Shown here in pieces: positions 34,567 through 44,357 of a stretch of DNA of 64,000 nucleotides; within the stretch, counting starts at the first letter, position 1, and each line of letters begins with the position of its first letter. The stretch comes from Saprospirales bacterium (GTDB lineage Bacteria > Bacteroidota > Bacteroidia > Chitinophagales > JADIYW01): positions 87,341 to 151,340 of the forward strand of contig JADJSS010000014.1 in the NCBI GenBank assembly GCA_016711605.1, in the 5' to 3' direction. The translations under genes were made by a program, and so were the position numbers. The notes beneath the pieces were generated by a model that ran no database searches, was not told the DNA's origin, and worked only from the letters and a program-made list of their open reading frames with translations.

Positions 34567-35586
34567 CTAACTCACAGTCTCTGTATCGGCAAATTCATTC
34601 ACATAAATTCGCATCAACAATAATAAATATGACACCAATAATGGTCCAAATATTAGTCCTAAAAATCCGAATAAAGGTAAACCAATGATTACACCAAACA
34701 ATGTAATTAACGGATGGATATCGGCAAATGCTTTTAATAAAACAATACGCAATAAATTATCCACGTTTAAAACTACAACAACACTATAAATGGCTAAGAA
34801 CAAAGCGTTGTGTGCATCGTTGGTAGCGTATAAATATGCTACAAGTGGCACCCAAATTAGTGCAGAACCAACAAAAGGAATTACGGAACAAAGTGCTGTA
34901 ATAAAACCCCAAAAAATTGGATTTTCCACACCAAATATCCAATAACCTATCGTTGCACAAATACCTTGTGCTACAGCTAAAATTGGAATTCCAATCGCAT
35001 AAGATGTTACTATATCTTTTGTTTCAGATGCAATCAAGGATATATTTTTGTTTTTTAACGGAATGTATTTTGAGATAACCGATTCCATCTTTTCTGCATA
35101 TTGCAACATGTAATAAAGAATAAAATAGAAAACACCTAAGTTAGTCAATCCGCTTGCAGCTGTTCCTAAAAAATTGGGCAACACTGAAGAAACAATACCT
35201 GGTAAATTACTTAAGTTATCTTTTGATAAAAGTTCAATTCCAAACCTTGTTGAAATTTTATCAATAATTTCTTTTAAACCAGCATATAATTCGTTTGCAT
35301 TATTCGATAAATAAGATAATTTTGGCAATATAAAAACAGTAGCTAAGGCAATTGGAATTAGCAATGCAATGGAATCAATAAACAACAATAACAATACTAT
35401 GACCGTTCGATTCCATTTTTTTTGGAAATACAATTTAAAAAGAAATTTTCTATTTAAGACATACAATGTTATTGCTGCCAAAATACCAGGCACGGTTGAT
35501 TTTATTTGCCAAAAAATCAAAAAACTTAAGGCAGCTATTAAAATAAAAAAAATTACTTGTCGAAATCGTTCGTTAAAGTTTTCCAT
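34567..35586 (-). CDS. AI-2E (PerM/TqsA) family membrane transporter
   Basis: A 339-residue polytopic membrane protein of the AI-2E family. Around eight helices are visible, with the typical amphipathic middle region (LSYLSNNANELYAGLKEIID) and the conserved C-terminal core: GFITALCSVIPFVGSALIWVP and DIHPLITLFGVIIGLPLFGFLGLIFGP. Members export or exchange small molecules, some linked to AI-2, some acting as Na+/H+ antiporters. The substrate here is not known. The gene is divergent from the inorganic-carbon operon. Confidence 0.9.
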   Translation of the reverse strand: MENFNERFRQVIFFILIAALSFLIFWQIKSTVPGILAAITLYVLNRKFLFKLYFQKKWNRTVIVLLLLFIDSIALLIPIALATVFILPKLSYLSNNANELYAGLKEIIDKISTRFGIELLSKDNLSNLPGIVSSVLPNFLGTAASGLTNLGVFYFILYYMLQYAEKMESVISKYIPLKNKNISLIASETKDIVTSYAIGIPILAVAQGICATIGYWIFGVENPIFWGFITALCSVIPFVGSALIWVPLVAYLYATNDAHNALFLAIYSVVVVLNVDNLLRIVLLKAFADIHPLITLFGVIIGLPLFGFLGLIFGPLLVSYLLLLMRIYVNEFADTETVS

Positions 35587-35733
35587 AATTAATTATTCAG
35601 TTTGAAAGATAAATGAAAAAAAACAAAAAAAAGTTTCATTTTTTTTGTTTTAGTATGAACTTTTAATGTTTAAAAGATGTTAAACATTTCGATGCAATTT
35701 GGAATTGCGTTTATATCTCTTTAATATTACAAA

Positions 35734-36027
35734 GTGAAGAAAAGTGTAGTTTATATTCTTTTGTTGTTGATCATGGTTACCACTTTGATTCCTAGTCATT
35801 TATATAATTTAGATGACGATACTATAGAATTAACTGAAAAAGAAAAGAATGAAAAAGAATCAGAAACAGATTACAAATTAAAATTCGTTTCTTATGCTTT
35901 ATTAAGTGGCACAAATAACCTTATTGCTTACTCTAGTCTTCAAGCTACTAAATTTGCATTGTTTTCGCATTTTACTGAAGACGAAAACCACTCTTCTACT
36001 TTAGATTTTCCTCCGGAAATAGCATGA
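35734..36027 (+). CDS. Small exported or membrane protein of unknown function, leading the carbon-uptake operon
   Basis: A 97-residue ORF with GTG start, an N-terminal hydrophobic segment (VVYILLLLIMVTTLIPS) that is either a signal peptide or anchor, a Glu/Lys-rich stretch (DDDTIELTEKEKNEKESETD) and a C-terminal part ending HSSTLDFPPEIA. I do not recognise a family. It lies 96 bases before SulP in the same direction, with no terminator between, so it may be cotranscribed with the bicarbonate genes. Codon use looks like its neighbours. It could be an accessory subunit or an unrelated leader gene. Confidence 0.55.
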   Translation: MKKSVVYILLLLIMVTTLIPSHLYNLDDDTIELTEKEKNEKESETDYKLKFVSYALLSGTNNLIAYSSLQATKFALFSHFTEDENHSSTLDFPPEIA

Positions 36028-36123
36028 TGTTTTTTCAATTTACTGAACAAGCATCATTTATATGTTCTAAGCAAACGAATGTATAATTTACACACACACA
36101 CAATTAATTTAAAAAGAAATTTT

Positions 36124-37725
36124 ATGAAAAACACTTTTTCATCCTTGAAAAATGATTTACCAGCAGGCGTTGTTGTATTTTTAGTTGCCTTACCTTTATG
36201 TTTGGGCATTTCATTAGCATCAGGTGCTCCATTCTTTTCTGGAATTATTTCTGGAATTATAGGTGGCGTCGTTATTGGTTCTTTAAGTGGATCAAACCTC
36301 AGTGTAAGCGGTCCAGCAGCTGGTTTAGCAGCATTAGTACTAGCAGCAATACATAATATAGGAGATTTTAATCTCTTTTTGTGTGCCGTCCTAATTGCTG
36401 GTATTTTACAAATGCTAATTGGTTTTGCTAAATTAGGTGGAATTGCGAATTATTTTCCATCTAGTGTAATCAAAGGAATGCTAACTAGTATTGGAATTTT
36501 AATTATTGCAAAACAAATTCCTCACGCATTTGGATACGATAAAGATGAAAAAGGTCTTTTAACCGAATTATTACCGTTTGGTGATATCCACGAAATTTTC
36601 CATCCAGTTGGAAACATAGATGTAGGTGTATTATTGATGTGTATTATATCGATTGTCATTATGATAGTTTGGGAAAAACCATTTATCAAAAGTAAATTTA
36701 AATTTGTACCAGGTGCTTTAGTTGCGGTTATTGCTTCCGTTGTTATCAATGAAATTTTAAAGGCAACCAACAATCCATTAACAATCGTTCAAGAACATTT
36801 GGTAAATGTAAAATCTGCTAGCAGTCCTGCAGAGTTTTTTAGTTTTTTTACGTTTCCAGATTTTAATGGTTTTTTAAACAGCAAAGTTATTATAACAGGT
36901 GTGATGATTGCCATTATTGCATCTCTAGAAACTTTATTAAGTATAGAAGCATGTGATAATCTAGATCCTGAACGTAATGTAACCAATACCAACAGAGAAT
37001 TAATAGCTCAAGGAATTGGAAATAGTGTGGCAGGTTTAATTGGAGGTTTGCCTGTAACGAGCGTAATTGTTAGAAGCAGTGCAAATATAAATGCAGGTGC
37101 AAAAACTAAATTATCAGCAATTTTTCATGGCTTATTACTTTTAATATGTATTATTTTAATTCCAGGATTATTAAATAAAATACCGTTATCTGCTTTAGCA
37201 GCTATTTTACTTTTAACTGGATATAAACTATGTAAATTATCGGTTTTCAAACAAATGTACAACAACGGAAAATATCAATTTATACCATTCATTGTAACTG
37301 TAAGTGTAATTTTAGCAATTGATTTATTTGGATTACACAAACCAATAAAAGGAGAAGGATTATTAATTGGTGTTATTGCTGGTTTAGTAGCTGCATTTGG
37401 TGCGATATTACACGGCAATCTAAAAAATTCTCATTATTTCCATGCAGACAAGAAAGACGACAGCACTCATATTACGTTGCATTTGGCTGAAGAGGTTTCC
37501 TTCTTAAACAAAGCAAGCATTCGAAAAAAATTAGATGAAATTCCAGAAAATGCATTTGTAAGTATTGATGCTGCTGACACAGAATATATTGATTTTGATG
37601 TTTTAGAATTAATTAAAGAATTTAGAGATATAAAAGCACCTTTAAAAAACATTACGTGTTCATTAATTGGATTTAAAGAAATTTATGAAGTAGATAAATC
37701 TCATAATGGTTCTTCAGGACACTAA
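36124..37725 (+). CDS. SulP family anion transporter, probable bicarbonate transporter
   Basis: A 533-residue SulP/SLC26 protein; the start is taken at 36124 (MKNTFSSLKNDLPAGVVVFL), not the earlier in-frame codon, because the family begins here. The transport domain has DLPAGVVVFLVALPLCLGIS, SGSNLSVSGPAAGLAALVLA, ETLLSIEACDNLDPERNVTN and GLIGGLPVTSVIVRSSANIN. A STAS-like C-terminal domain (ITLHLAEEVSFLNKASIRKK ... IDAADTEYIDFDVLELI) follows. Members move sulfate, bicarbonate or other anions. The following carbonic anhydrase and DabAB genes, within 17, 13, 8 and 5 bases of each other, point to bicarbonate. Confidence 0.93.
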   Translation: MKNTFSSLKNDLPAGVVVFLVALPLCLGISLASGAPFFSGIISGIIGGVVIGSLSGSNLSVSGPAAGLAALVLAAIHNIGDFNLFLCAVLIAGILQMLIGFAKLGGIANYFPSSVIKGMLTSIGILIIAKQIPHAFGYDKDEKGLLTELLPFGDIHEIFHPVGNIDVGVLLMCIISIVIMIVWEKPFIKSKFKFVPGALVAVIASVVINEILKATNNPLTIVQEHLVNVKSASSPAEFFSFFTFPDFNGFLNSKVIITGVMIAIIASLETLLSIEACDNLDPERNVTNTNRELIAQGIGNSVAGLIGGLPVTSVIVRSSANINAGAKTKLSAIFHGLLLLICIILIPGLLNKIPLSALAAILLLTGYKLCKLSVFKQMYNNGKYQFIPFIVTVSVILAIDLFGLHKPIKGEGLLIGVIAGLVAAFGAILHGNLKNSHYFHADKKDDSTHITLHLAEEVSFLNKASIRKKLDEIPENAFVSIDAADTEYIDFDVLELIKEFRDIKAPLKNITCSLIGFKEIYEVDKSHNGSSGH

Positions 37726-37742
37726 TAAATAAAAAAATAAAA

Positions 37743-38427
37743 ATGAAAACACATACTAAAGAAACACAAGAATTATTAACGCCAAGAATGGCGATGAACA
37801 TTTTAAGAGAAGGAAACGAACGTTTTATTAGAAACTTAAAACAACAACGAAACTTATTAGAACAAGTGAACGATACCAGAGATGGACAATGGCCTTTTGC
37901 AACTGTATTAAGTTGTATTGATAGTCGAACATCTGCCGAATTAATTTTTGATCAAGGTTTAGGCGACATTTTTTCAGTGCGTATTGCCGGAAATATTGTG
38001 AATACAGACATCCTTGGAAGCATGGAATTTGCTTGTAAAGTTGCTGGTTCAAAACTTAATTGTTGTATTAGGACACACCAAATGTGGTGCTGTAAAAGGT
38101 GCATGCGATCATGTAGAAATGGGAAATTTAACAGAACTATTATCTAAAATTCAACCAGCAGTATATCAAGAAAATGTAACGAAAAAAGATAGAACTTCCG
38201 CAAACTATACTTTTGTTGAAAATGTTGCAGAAATTAATGTTAAACGATCTGTAAAAAATATCATCGAACGCAGTTTTATATTAGAGCAAATGGTTGAAAA
38301 TGGACAAATTGGCGTAATTGGTGCAATGTATAATATCGAAACTGGAGTAGTTGATTTTTATGATGATGTAATGTTTATTCGAGATGAAGAAAACACAAAC
38401 TTTAGCGTTGCTGAATTAAGACACTGA
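37743..38427 (+). pseudogene. Beta-carbonic anhydrase, interrupted by a one-base insertion
   Basis: The two overlapping frames join into one beta-class carbonic anhydrase of about 227 residues, which interconverts CO2 and bicarbonate. The zinc and catalytic residues are present: Cys58-Asp60-Arg62 in SCIDSRTSAE, and His/Cys in HTKCGAVKGACDH. The break is an extra A at 38058-38059, where CTTAATTG should read CTTATTG; removing it gives GSKLIVVLGHTKCGAV without a gap. The C-terminal half (VAEINVKRSVKNIIERSFIL, VIGAMYNIETGVVDFYDD) is normal. Because all catalytic residues are intact the enzyme may well be functional in the organism, with the indel a sequencing error. Confidence 0.85.
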
Positions 38428-38440
38428 TAAAAAAAAAACA

Positions 38441-39148
38441 ATGATTGATTCAATTATACCTTTACTATCATTAATTGCACTAGAAGTTATTTTAGGCATT
38501 GATAATATTATTTTCATATCTATTCTATCAGATAAATTGCCAGAGCATGAACGCAACAAACTCAGGTATTGGGGCATTGGGTTAGCGATGGTGATGAGGT
38601 TATTATTATTAGCATTTATATCCTGGATTTTAAAATTAGACCAAACACTTTTCTCTGCTTTTGAAATTGATTTTTCTGGTAAGAGTTTGATACTTATCGT
38701 TGGTGGTTTATTCTTGATTTATAAAAGCACAAAAGAAATTTATCATAAATCAGAATTAAAAGATCAGGAAACGGTAACAAACATTAAAACCAACAGTTTT
38801 AAAAGGTTATTACTTGAAGTAATTTTGCTCGACTTAGTCTTTTCTGTAGATTCAATTATCACTGCAGTAGGAATGGTACAAGAGCTTTGGGTAATGTACA
38901 CAGCAGTTATTGTAACCGTAATTATTATGCTCATTGCATCTAAACCAATTAGTAATTTCATAAAACAACATCCTTCTTTTAAAATTTTAGCATTATGTTT
39001 TTTAATGATGATTGGTGTTTCGCTTTTGGCTGAAGGATTTCAATTTAAAATTCCGAAAGGTTATATCTATTTCTCTATGGCTTTTGCTTTTTTAGTAGAT
39101 ATTATTCAGATGCGAACGGTTCATCACACTTCTAATAACACTAAATAA
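38441..39148 (+). CDS. TerC family integral membrane protein
   Basis: A 235-residue membrane protein with about seven helices and the TerC signature: EVILGIDNIIFISILSDKL near the N-terminus and EVILLDLVFSVDSIITAVGM in the second half, both carrying the conserved Asp residues in membrane helices. TerC proteins are linked to metal (Mn2+, tellurite) efflux or metallation of exported proteins. Here it is inside a bicarbonate operon, 13 bases after carbonic anhydrase and 8 before dabA. A role in supplying Zn or Mn, or in ion balance, is inference only. Confidence 0.88.
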   Translation: MIDSIIPLLSLIALEVILGIDNIIFISILSDKLPEHERNKLRYWGIGLAMVMRLLLLAFISWILKLDQTLFSAFEIDFSGKSLILIVGGLFLIYKSTKEIYHKSELKDQETVTNIKTNSFKRLLLEVILLDLVFSVDSIITAVGMVQELWVMYTAVIVTVIIMLIASKPISNFIKQHPSFKILALCFLMMIGVSLLAEGFQFKIPKGYIYFSMAFAFLVDIIQMRTVHHTSNNTK

Positions 39149-39156
39149 ATTGTACG

Positions 39157-41679
39157 ATGGAAATGAAGCTGTTTGATGAACAACATATTTTACATGAATT
39201 GAAACATTATTTGCCAACGCAAACACCGTTGAAAGATTTTATTCACCATAATTCATTGCATGCTTTTCAGCAAATGAAATTTTATGATGCTATTTTTAAA
39301 GCTTCCAAAATATTTGGATATCAACCAACATTACAACTCGACGAATTTAGAAAACTATACCAAACAGGAAGAATAAACGATGCTATTTTAGAAAAAATTA
39401 TTATTGAACAAAAAGGAATAAATCAGCTAAAAGAATGGAAACAATTTGTAATATCAAAAACATACAATGATTCCGTTTTGCCTAGAATTGGTTTATTAAG
39501 AAACGAATGGAAACAACAATATCAAATTAGTTTAGACAACTTAGTACAACCTTTATTATTTCGTGTTTTAGCTAGTTATTTGGATCAAGGAATTTCAATG
39601 TGGGAATTTCCTGTTGAAAAACAAGGTTTTTTAGCAACCATAATTGCACTTGAAAAAAATAGCTTTACAAGTTTTTTTAAATCAAATCGTGCAAAAAAAT
39701 TACTGTTTGAGAATCCTACAATTTCAGATTTATTAAAAATAATTGTTGGTGATGAAAAATATTATACTCAATATTTATTCGATCAACAATTTAGCCATCG
39801 TGGCTGGTCTGGCATGGTTGCTACTGTTGAAGAAAAACCAGACACCTTATTCGATACCAGAATTATTTCATTAAATGATGTGATCATTTTTGAACTCTTA
39901 CTAGAAATTGATGCGCTTTATGATAAACTTGGCAATCGCTGGCAACCATTAGTATCTTTTACAACACAGCAACCAACAGATTTATTTGCCGATGTGCCTA
40001 GTTCAGAATTACAAGATGTTTTGAAAATTTTTCAAAATGCTTTTGAATGGAGTTATTACGATGTTGTTTTATCAGGAATTCAGATTAACAACAAAAGCAA
40101 TTCAAATAAAGCAATCACAAAAAACTTTCAATCAATTTTTTGTATTGATGAACGTGAATGTTCTATTCGCAGAAATTTAGAAACAGCAGAACCAAATTGC
40201 GAAACGTTCGGTTGTCCAGGTTTCTTTGGTGTTGAGTTTTATTTCCAACCACAAGGTGCAAAATTTTATGACAAACTTTGTCCAGCACCAGTAACACCAA
40301 ACTATTTAATTAAAGAATTAAATGTAGAAAGAGAGCATGTACACGAAGCATTATACACGCACAAAACACATACATTTTTGGCTGGTTATTTAAGTACGTT
40401 TACACTTGGGTTTTGGTCTGCAGTTCGTTTATTGCAACACTTGTTTACACCAAAAATGAGTCCGGCAATTGCAAATGCATTTTCACACATGCACAAAGAA
40501 GCAACACTTACCATTGAAAATAAAAGCACAGACGATAAAGAAAACGGATTGCAAATTGGATTCACAATTGATGAAATGTCAGCAAGAGTTGAAAATTTAT
40601 TAAAAGGAATTGGATTAATAAAAGATTTTGCTCCAATTATATATGTTGTTGGTCATGGCTCCAGCAGTGCCAACAATCCGCATCATGGTGCACACGATTG
40701 TGGTGCTTGCAGTGGTCGACCTGGTTCAGTTAACGCACGCGTATTTGCGCACATGGCGAACCATCCAAAAGTTAGAGCGCAACTTTCTCAAAAAGGAATC
40801 CATATTCCTGAAACTACACAGTTTGTTGGTGCTTTGCACGATACTGCAGCTGACCAAATAGAATATTATGATGAACATATTTTAAATGATTCAAATAAAA
40901 TAGCACATCAAAAAAATAGCTTATCATTTGAACATGCATTGGATTTAAATGCGAAAGAACGTTCCAGAAGATTTGCATCTATCAATACCAAACAAGATAT
41001 TAAAAAAGTAAGAAAAGCAATATTGGATCGCTCAGTTTCTTTATTTGAACCAAGACCAGAATTAGGACATGGCACTAATACACTTTGTATTGTTGGCGAA
41101 CGGAAAATTACTAAAGGTTTATTTTTAGACAGAAGAGCATTTTTAAATTCTTACAATTATAAAACAGATTTAAATGGTGATTTATTAGTTGGTGTCATGA
41201 AGCCATTAGGTCCAGTTTGCGGTGGCATCAATCTAGAATATTATTTTTCAAGAGTTGATAATCAAAAATTGGGTGCTGGCACAAAACTTCCACATAATGT
41301 TATGGGTTTGTTTGGAGTTGCCAATAGCAGCGATGGCGATTTGCGACCAGGTTTACCATGGCAAATGATTGAAGTACATGATCCAGTTCGCTTATTAATT
41401 ATCGTTGAACATTTTCCAGAAGTTGTATTAAAGACTATTCAAAATACACCTGAAATGTATGAGTGGTTTATAAATGAATGGGTGCATGTTGCTGCTATTC
41501 ATCCTGAGACTAATGACATTTATTATTTTAAAGATGGGAATTTTAATCTCTATCAACCATTCGAAAATAATATTTCAACTACAGATATTCATGCATTAAT
41601 AGAAAATGCGAAAGAAATGGAAACGAATAATATTGTTCACGCAACACAGGAAAATTTACCCGTTTATTTGCATAATTAA
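39157..41679 (+). CDS. dabA: DabA, inorganic carbon accumulation subunit (DUF2309/UPF0753)
   Basis: An 840-residue protein of the DUF2309 family. DabA is a beta-carbonic-anhydrase-like subunit that with DabB forms a membrane-energised CO2-to-bicarbonate vectorial pump. The expected zinc/catalytic set is visible: Cys329 and Asp331 in FCIDERECSIRR, and His500 and Cys515 in VVGHGSSSANNP ... HDCGACSGRPG. The His-to-Cys spacing of 15 is that of the characterised enzyme of Halothiobacillus. The N-terminal LKDFIHHNSLHAFQ and later CIVGERKITKGLFLDRRAFL segments are family landmarks. The start at 39157 is 8 bases after terC and the stop is 5 bases before dabB. Confidence 0.95.
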   Translation: MEMKLFDEQHILHELKHYLPTQTPLKDFIHHNSLHAFQQMKFYDAIFKASKIFGYQPTLQLDEFRKLYQTGRINDAILEKIIIEQKGINQLKEWKQFVISKTYNDSVLPRIGLLRNEWKQQYQISLDNLVQPLLFRVLASYLDQGISMWEFPVEKQGFLATIIALEKNSFTSFFKSNRAKKLLFENPTISDLLKIIVGDEKYYTQYLFDQQFSHRGWSGMVATVEEKPDTLFDTRIISLNDVIIFELLLEIDALYDKLGNRWQPLVSFTTQQPTDLFADVPSSELQDVLKIFQNAFEWSYYDVVLSGIQINNKSNSNKAITKNFQSIFCIDERECSIRRNLETAEPNCETFGCPGFFGVEFYFQPQGAKFYDKLCPAPVTPNYLIKELNVEREHVHEALYTHKTHTFLAGYLSTFTLGFWSAVRLLQHLFTPKMSPAIANAFSHMHKEATLTIENKSTDDKENGLQIGFTIDEMSARVENLLKGIGLIKDFAPIIYVVGHGSSSANNPHHGAHDCGACSGRPGSVNARVFAHMANHPKVRAQLSQKGIHIPETTQFVGALHDTAADQIEYYDEHILNDSNKIAHQKNSLSFEHALDLNAKERSRRFASINTKQDIKKVRKAILDRSVSLFEPRPELGHGTNTLCIVGERKITKGLFLDRRAFLNSYNYKTDLNGDLLVGVMKPLGPVCGGINLEYYFSRVDNQKLGAGTKLPHNVMGLFGVANSSDGDLRPGLPWQMIEVHDPVRLLIIVEHFPEVVLKTIQNTPEMYEWFINEWVHVAAIHPETNDIYYFKDGNFNLYQPFENNISTTDIHALIENAKEMETNNIVHATQENLPVYLHN

Positions 41680-41684
41680 AAACC

Positions 41685-43553
41685 ATGGAACATCTGCTAC
41701 AACTATTTGTTTACTTACCTTTACTTGCCTTTTTTATTAGCTTATTTGTTAATGGAAAGAAAGAAAAACCGCTTGCAAATATTGCAATTGTTTCTATTGG
41801 TATACATTCAGCAATCTTATTAATCATAACTACTTTATGGATAATTAACAAGTGTACGACAATTGATTACAAACATTTAATTTTATACAAATCAGCAAAA
41901 TTTGAATTTTTTATTAATTTTTATTTTGATAAAACTACTGCTGTATTTGCATTAGTTGGCTCTTTGGTCAGTTTGTCAGTAACTATATTTAGCAAATATT
42001 ATATGCATCGAGATGAAGGTTATAAAAGATTTTTCAACACGTTACTCTTCTTTTATCTTGGTTATAATTTTGTAATTTTTTCTGGAAATTTCGAAACATT
42101 ATTTATTGGTTGGGAAATTTTAGGCATTACATCCTTTTTATTAATTTCATTTTATAGAGACAGATATTTACCAGTAAAAAACGGATTAAAAGTAATTTCA
42201 TTATATCGATTAGGTGATGTATGTTTAATTGTTGCCATGTGGATGGCGCATCATATTTTTCACAAAAACATTACCTTTCACGAACTACAAACTGCTGGAT
42301 TTTTAACAGCACTTTTAGTCGAACATCCTACATACATACAAACTATGTGTTTGCTAATTGTAGTTGCGGTTTCTATCAAATCTGCGCAATTGCCATTTTC
42401 ATCCTGGTTAGCAAGAGCAATGGAAGGGCCAACTGTTTCTAGTGCTATTTTTTATGGTTCACTTTCTGTTCATCTTGGTATTTTCTTATTAATTAGAACA
42501 ACACCACTTTGGGAAAATAATGTCATCATAAAATCAATCTTAATTTTTATTGGACTATCAACAAGCATTATTGCATCGAGTATTGCCAGTGTACAATCTT
42601 CTGTTAAAACGCAAATTGCCTATTCTTCTATTACACAAATTGGAATTATGTTTATGGAAGTTGCTTTAGGATTTCATGTACTTGCACTGATACATTTTGC
42701 TGGAAATGCATTTCTAAGAACTTATCAATTACTAGTATCACCTTCTGTTTTAGGTTATCTAATTCACGACATGGTATTTAGCTTTGTTCCAACTCAACAA
42801 GCTTCAGAAAACACCTTTTTAGCAAAAATTAAAAACACTATCTTTTTATTAAATATTAGAGAATGGAATATTGACATGTACTTATACAAAGTGCTTTGGA
42901 ATCCGTTCAAATGGATAGGAAATAGTTTTAATTTTTTAGACAAAACAGCAAGTTTGATATTCGTCGTATTACTTTATTTTATTGGTTTTATCAATCTTTT
43001 TACAACTAAACTTATTCCTGAATCTATCGTATTATTGCTCGATATTTTTTATGCAATATTGGCTTTTATATTTATCGTAAAAGCATTTACCGAAAGAAAA
43101 AATGCAATCAGAGCATGGTTATATATCATAACAAGTCAACTATTAATTGCATTAGCCATTTCAATGAATGAACACATTGACTTTATGCATATTGCCATGT
43201 ATTTAAGTGGAATTTTAGTTGCAGCAATAATTGGATTAATTTGTTTATTAAAAATTAAAGCCATCGACAATGATATTTCTTTAAATTATTTTCATGGATA
43301 TGCACAAGAGCGTAAAGGAATAGCTGCCATATTCTTGTTGTGTTGCTTAGCATTATTAGGATTTCCGTTTACACCAACATTTATTGGTATAGACTTATTA
43401 TTTACCTATATACATACGCATGAAACCATTTTAATTATAAGCATTGCTTTAGGTTTTATTTTAATTGAAATTGCAGTTTTAAGAATTTATGCACGAATAT
43501 TTCTTGGTCAACATAAGAAAGCATATCATCCAATTGCCTATCGTTCATCTTAA
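41685..43553 (+). CDS. dabB: DabB, proton-conducting NuoL/MrpA-like membrane subunit
   Basis: A 622-residue polytopic protein of the proton-conducting transporter (Proton_antipo_M) family. It has GWEILGITSFLLISFYRDRY, KSAQLPFSSWLARAMEGPTV with the family Lys and the AMEGPTPVS-type loop, IASSIASVQSSVKTQIAYSS and a long C-terminal helical region. Outside complex I, such a gene directly after dabA is the DabB ion-translocating partner, giving the energy for one-way CO2 hydration. It ends the operon; convergent tetR follows 60 bases later. Confidence 0.92.
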   Translation: MEHLLQLFVYLPLLAFFISLFVNGKKEKPLANIAIVSIGIHSAILLIITTLWIINKCTTIDYKHLILYKSAKFEFFINFYFDKTTAVFALVGSLVSLSVTIFSKYYMHRDEGYKRFFNTLLFFYLGYNFVIFSGNFETLFIGWEILGITSFLLISFYRDRYLPVKNGLKVISLYRLGDVCLIVAMWMAHHIFHKNITFHELQTAGFLTALLVEHPTYIQTMCLLIVVAVSIKSAQLPFSSWLARAMEGPTVSSAIFYGSLSVHLGIFLLIRTTPLWENNVIIKSILIFIGLSTSIIASSIASVQSSVKTQIAYSSITQIGIMFMEVALGFHVLALIHFAGNAFLRTYQLLVSPSVLGYLIHDMVFSFVPTQQASENTFLAKIKNTIFLLNIREWNIDMYLYKVLWNPFKWIGNSFNFLDKTASLIFVVLLYFIGFINLFTTKLIPESIVLLLDIFYAILAFIFIVKAFTERKNAIRAWLYIITSQLLIALAISMNEHIDFMHIAMYLSGILVAAIIGLICLLKIKAIDNDISLNYFHGYAQERKGIAAIFLLCCLALLGFPFTPTFIGIDLLFTYIHTHETILIISIALGFILIEIAVLRIYARIFLGQHKKAYHPIAYRSS

Positions 43554-43613
43554 ATCGCCTAAACTATACATCGTTCATTTTAATAAAGATAAAAATGAAT
43601 TTATAAATTAAAG

Positions 43614-44231
43614 TTATTGTATAGTTTTAAAAATTAAATGTTCTAAAAACTTTGTAGTATAACCAATATTATTCTTTTTAGGTGCATCAGTTAATTTTGG
43701 CAGATGTTCTACAAAATATTGTTGATGGTGAGCCATTTCTATCAAAGTGCTACTTAATGATCTTGAATATTGATAGTTTGGATTAAATTCATGTATTACG
43801 TTAGCAACATTTGCACATAAATCCTTATACGCTTTAAAAACGTTATTTTTATTAATTTCATTCACATCTTTTATTAAATATACCTTAGAACTTTCTACTA
43901 AAATAATTTGGTATAAATACCTCATATTGTATTCTGAATTTCCAGTTCTTTCGGGCAATTCTTTAGTCAGCAACTGTATTATTGTTTTTAATTTTTGAAC
44001 AGGATCTTTTATATTTTGCAAATTAAAATGCACCAGAAAGGTCATATAGTTCCAATACCAATTTAGAATATAAAGTAGTAATCTATGCTTATTCTCAAAA
44101 TATCTGTAAATAGAAGCTTCTGTAGTGTTCATGTAGGATGCCAATTTTTTAAAAGTAAATTGTTCAAATCCTAAATCATAAATTAAATCAATACTATGTT
44201 TAATAATATCCTTACCGAAAAAACCTTTTAT
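43614..44231 (-). CDS. TetR/AcrR family regulator, start codon unclear
   Basis: The HTH segment is KHSIDLIYDLGFEQFTFKKL followed by ASYMNTTEASIYRYFENKHR, the standard TetR N-terminal helix-turn-helix; the rest is an all-helical ligand domain. The HTH begins upstream of the first possible start in frame (a TTG at 44144), so the gene must extend further. The frame is open to 44231 without ATG. A TTG at 44235 would be in frame if a six-base T/A run near 44220 were one base shorter (giving NKRFFGKDIIKHS). I therefore mark the open region. It lies divergently from the exporter operon and probably regulates it. Confidence 0.7.
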   Translation of the reverse strand: MKGFFGKDIIKHSIDLIYDLGFEQFTFKKLASYMNTTEASIYRYFENKHRLLLYILNWYWNYMTFLVHFNLQNIKDPVQKLKTIIQLLTKELPERTGNSEYNMRYLYQIILVESSKVYLIKDVNEINKNNVFKAYKDLCANVANVIHEFNPNYQYSRSLSSTLIEMAHHQQYFVEHLPKLTDAPKKNNIGYTTKFLEHLIFKTIQ

Positions 44232-44317
44232 TCAATGAAATATAATTTATAAATTATTCATAAAAATACAAACTGTAAGGTTTAACAACAGTTCTTTTTT
44301 TCATTAAGTGTGTGTTA

Positions 44318-44357
44318 GAGCAATCGAATCGCCTTGGTTCGATTGCTCACCTTTTTT
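44318..44357 (+). terminator. Hairpin with U-tract in the tetR-exporter gap
   Basis: An 11-bp perfect stem (GAGCAATCGAA / TTCGATTGCTC) with a 9-base loop, followed after ACC by six T. It has terminator form for the plus strand, yet there is no plus-strand gene directly upstream. It may end read-through from the carbon operon or a small RNA, or the inverted repeat may be the TetR operator. The rest of 44232-44488 shows no gene. Confidence 0.55.

Noticed and set aside
44318..44357. tRNA-like or riboswitch structure upstream of the exporter
   Set aside because: Only a single simple hairpin with a U-tract is visible, with no conserved riboswitch core or cloverleaf.
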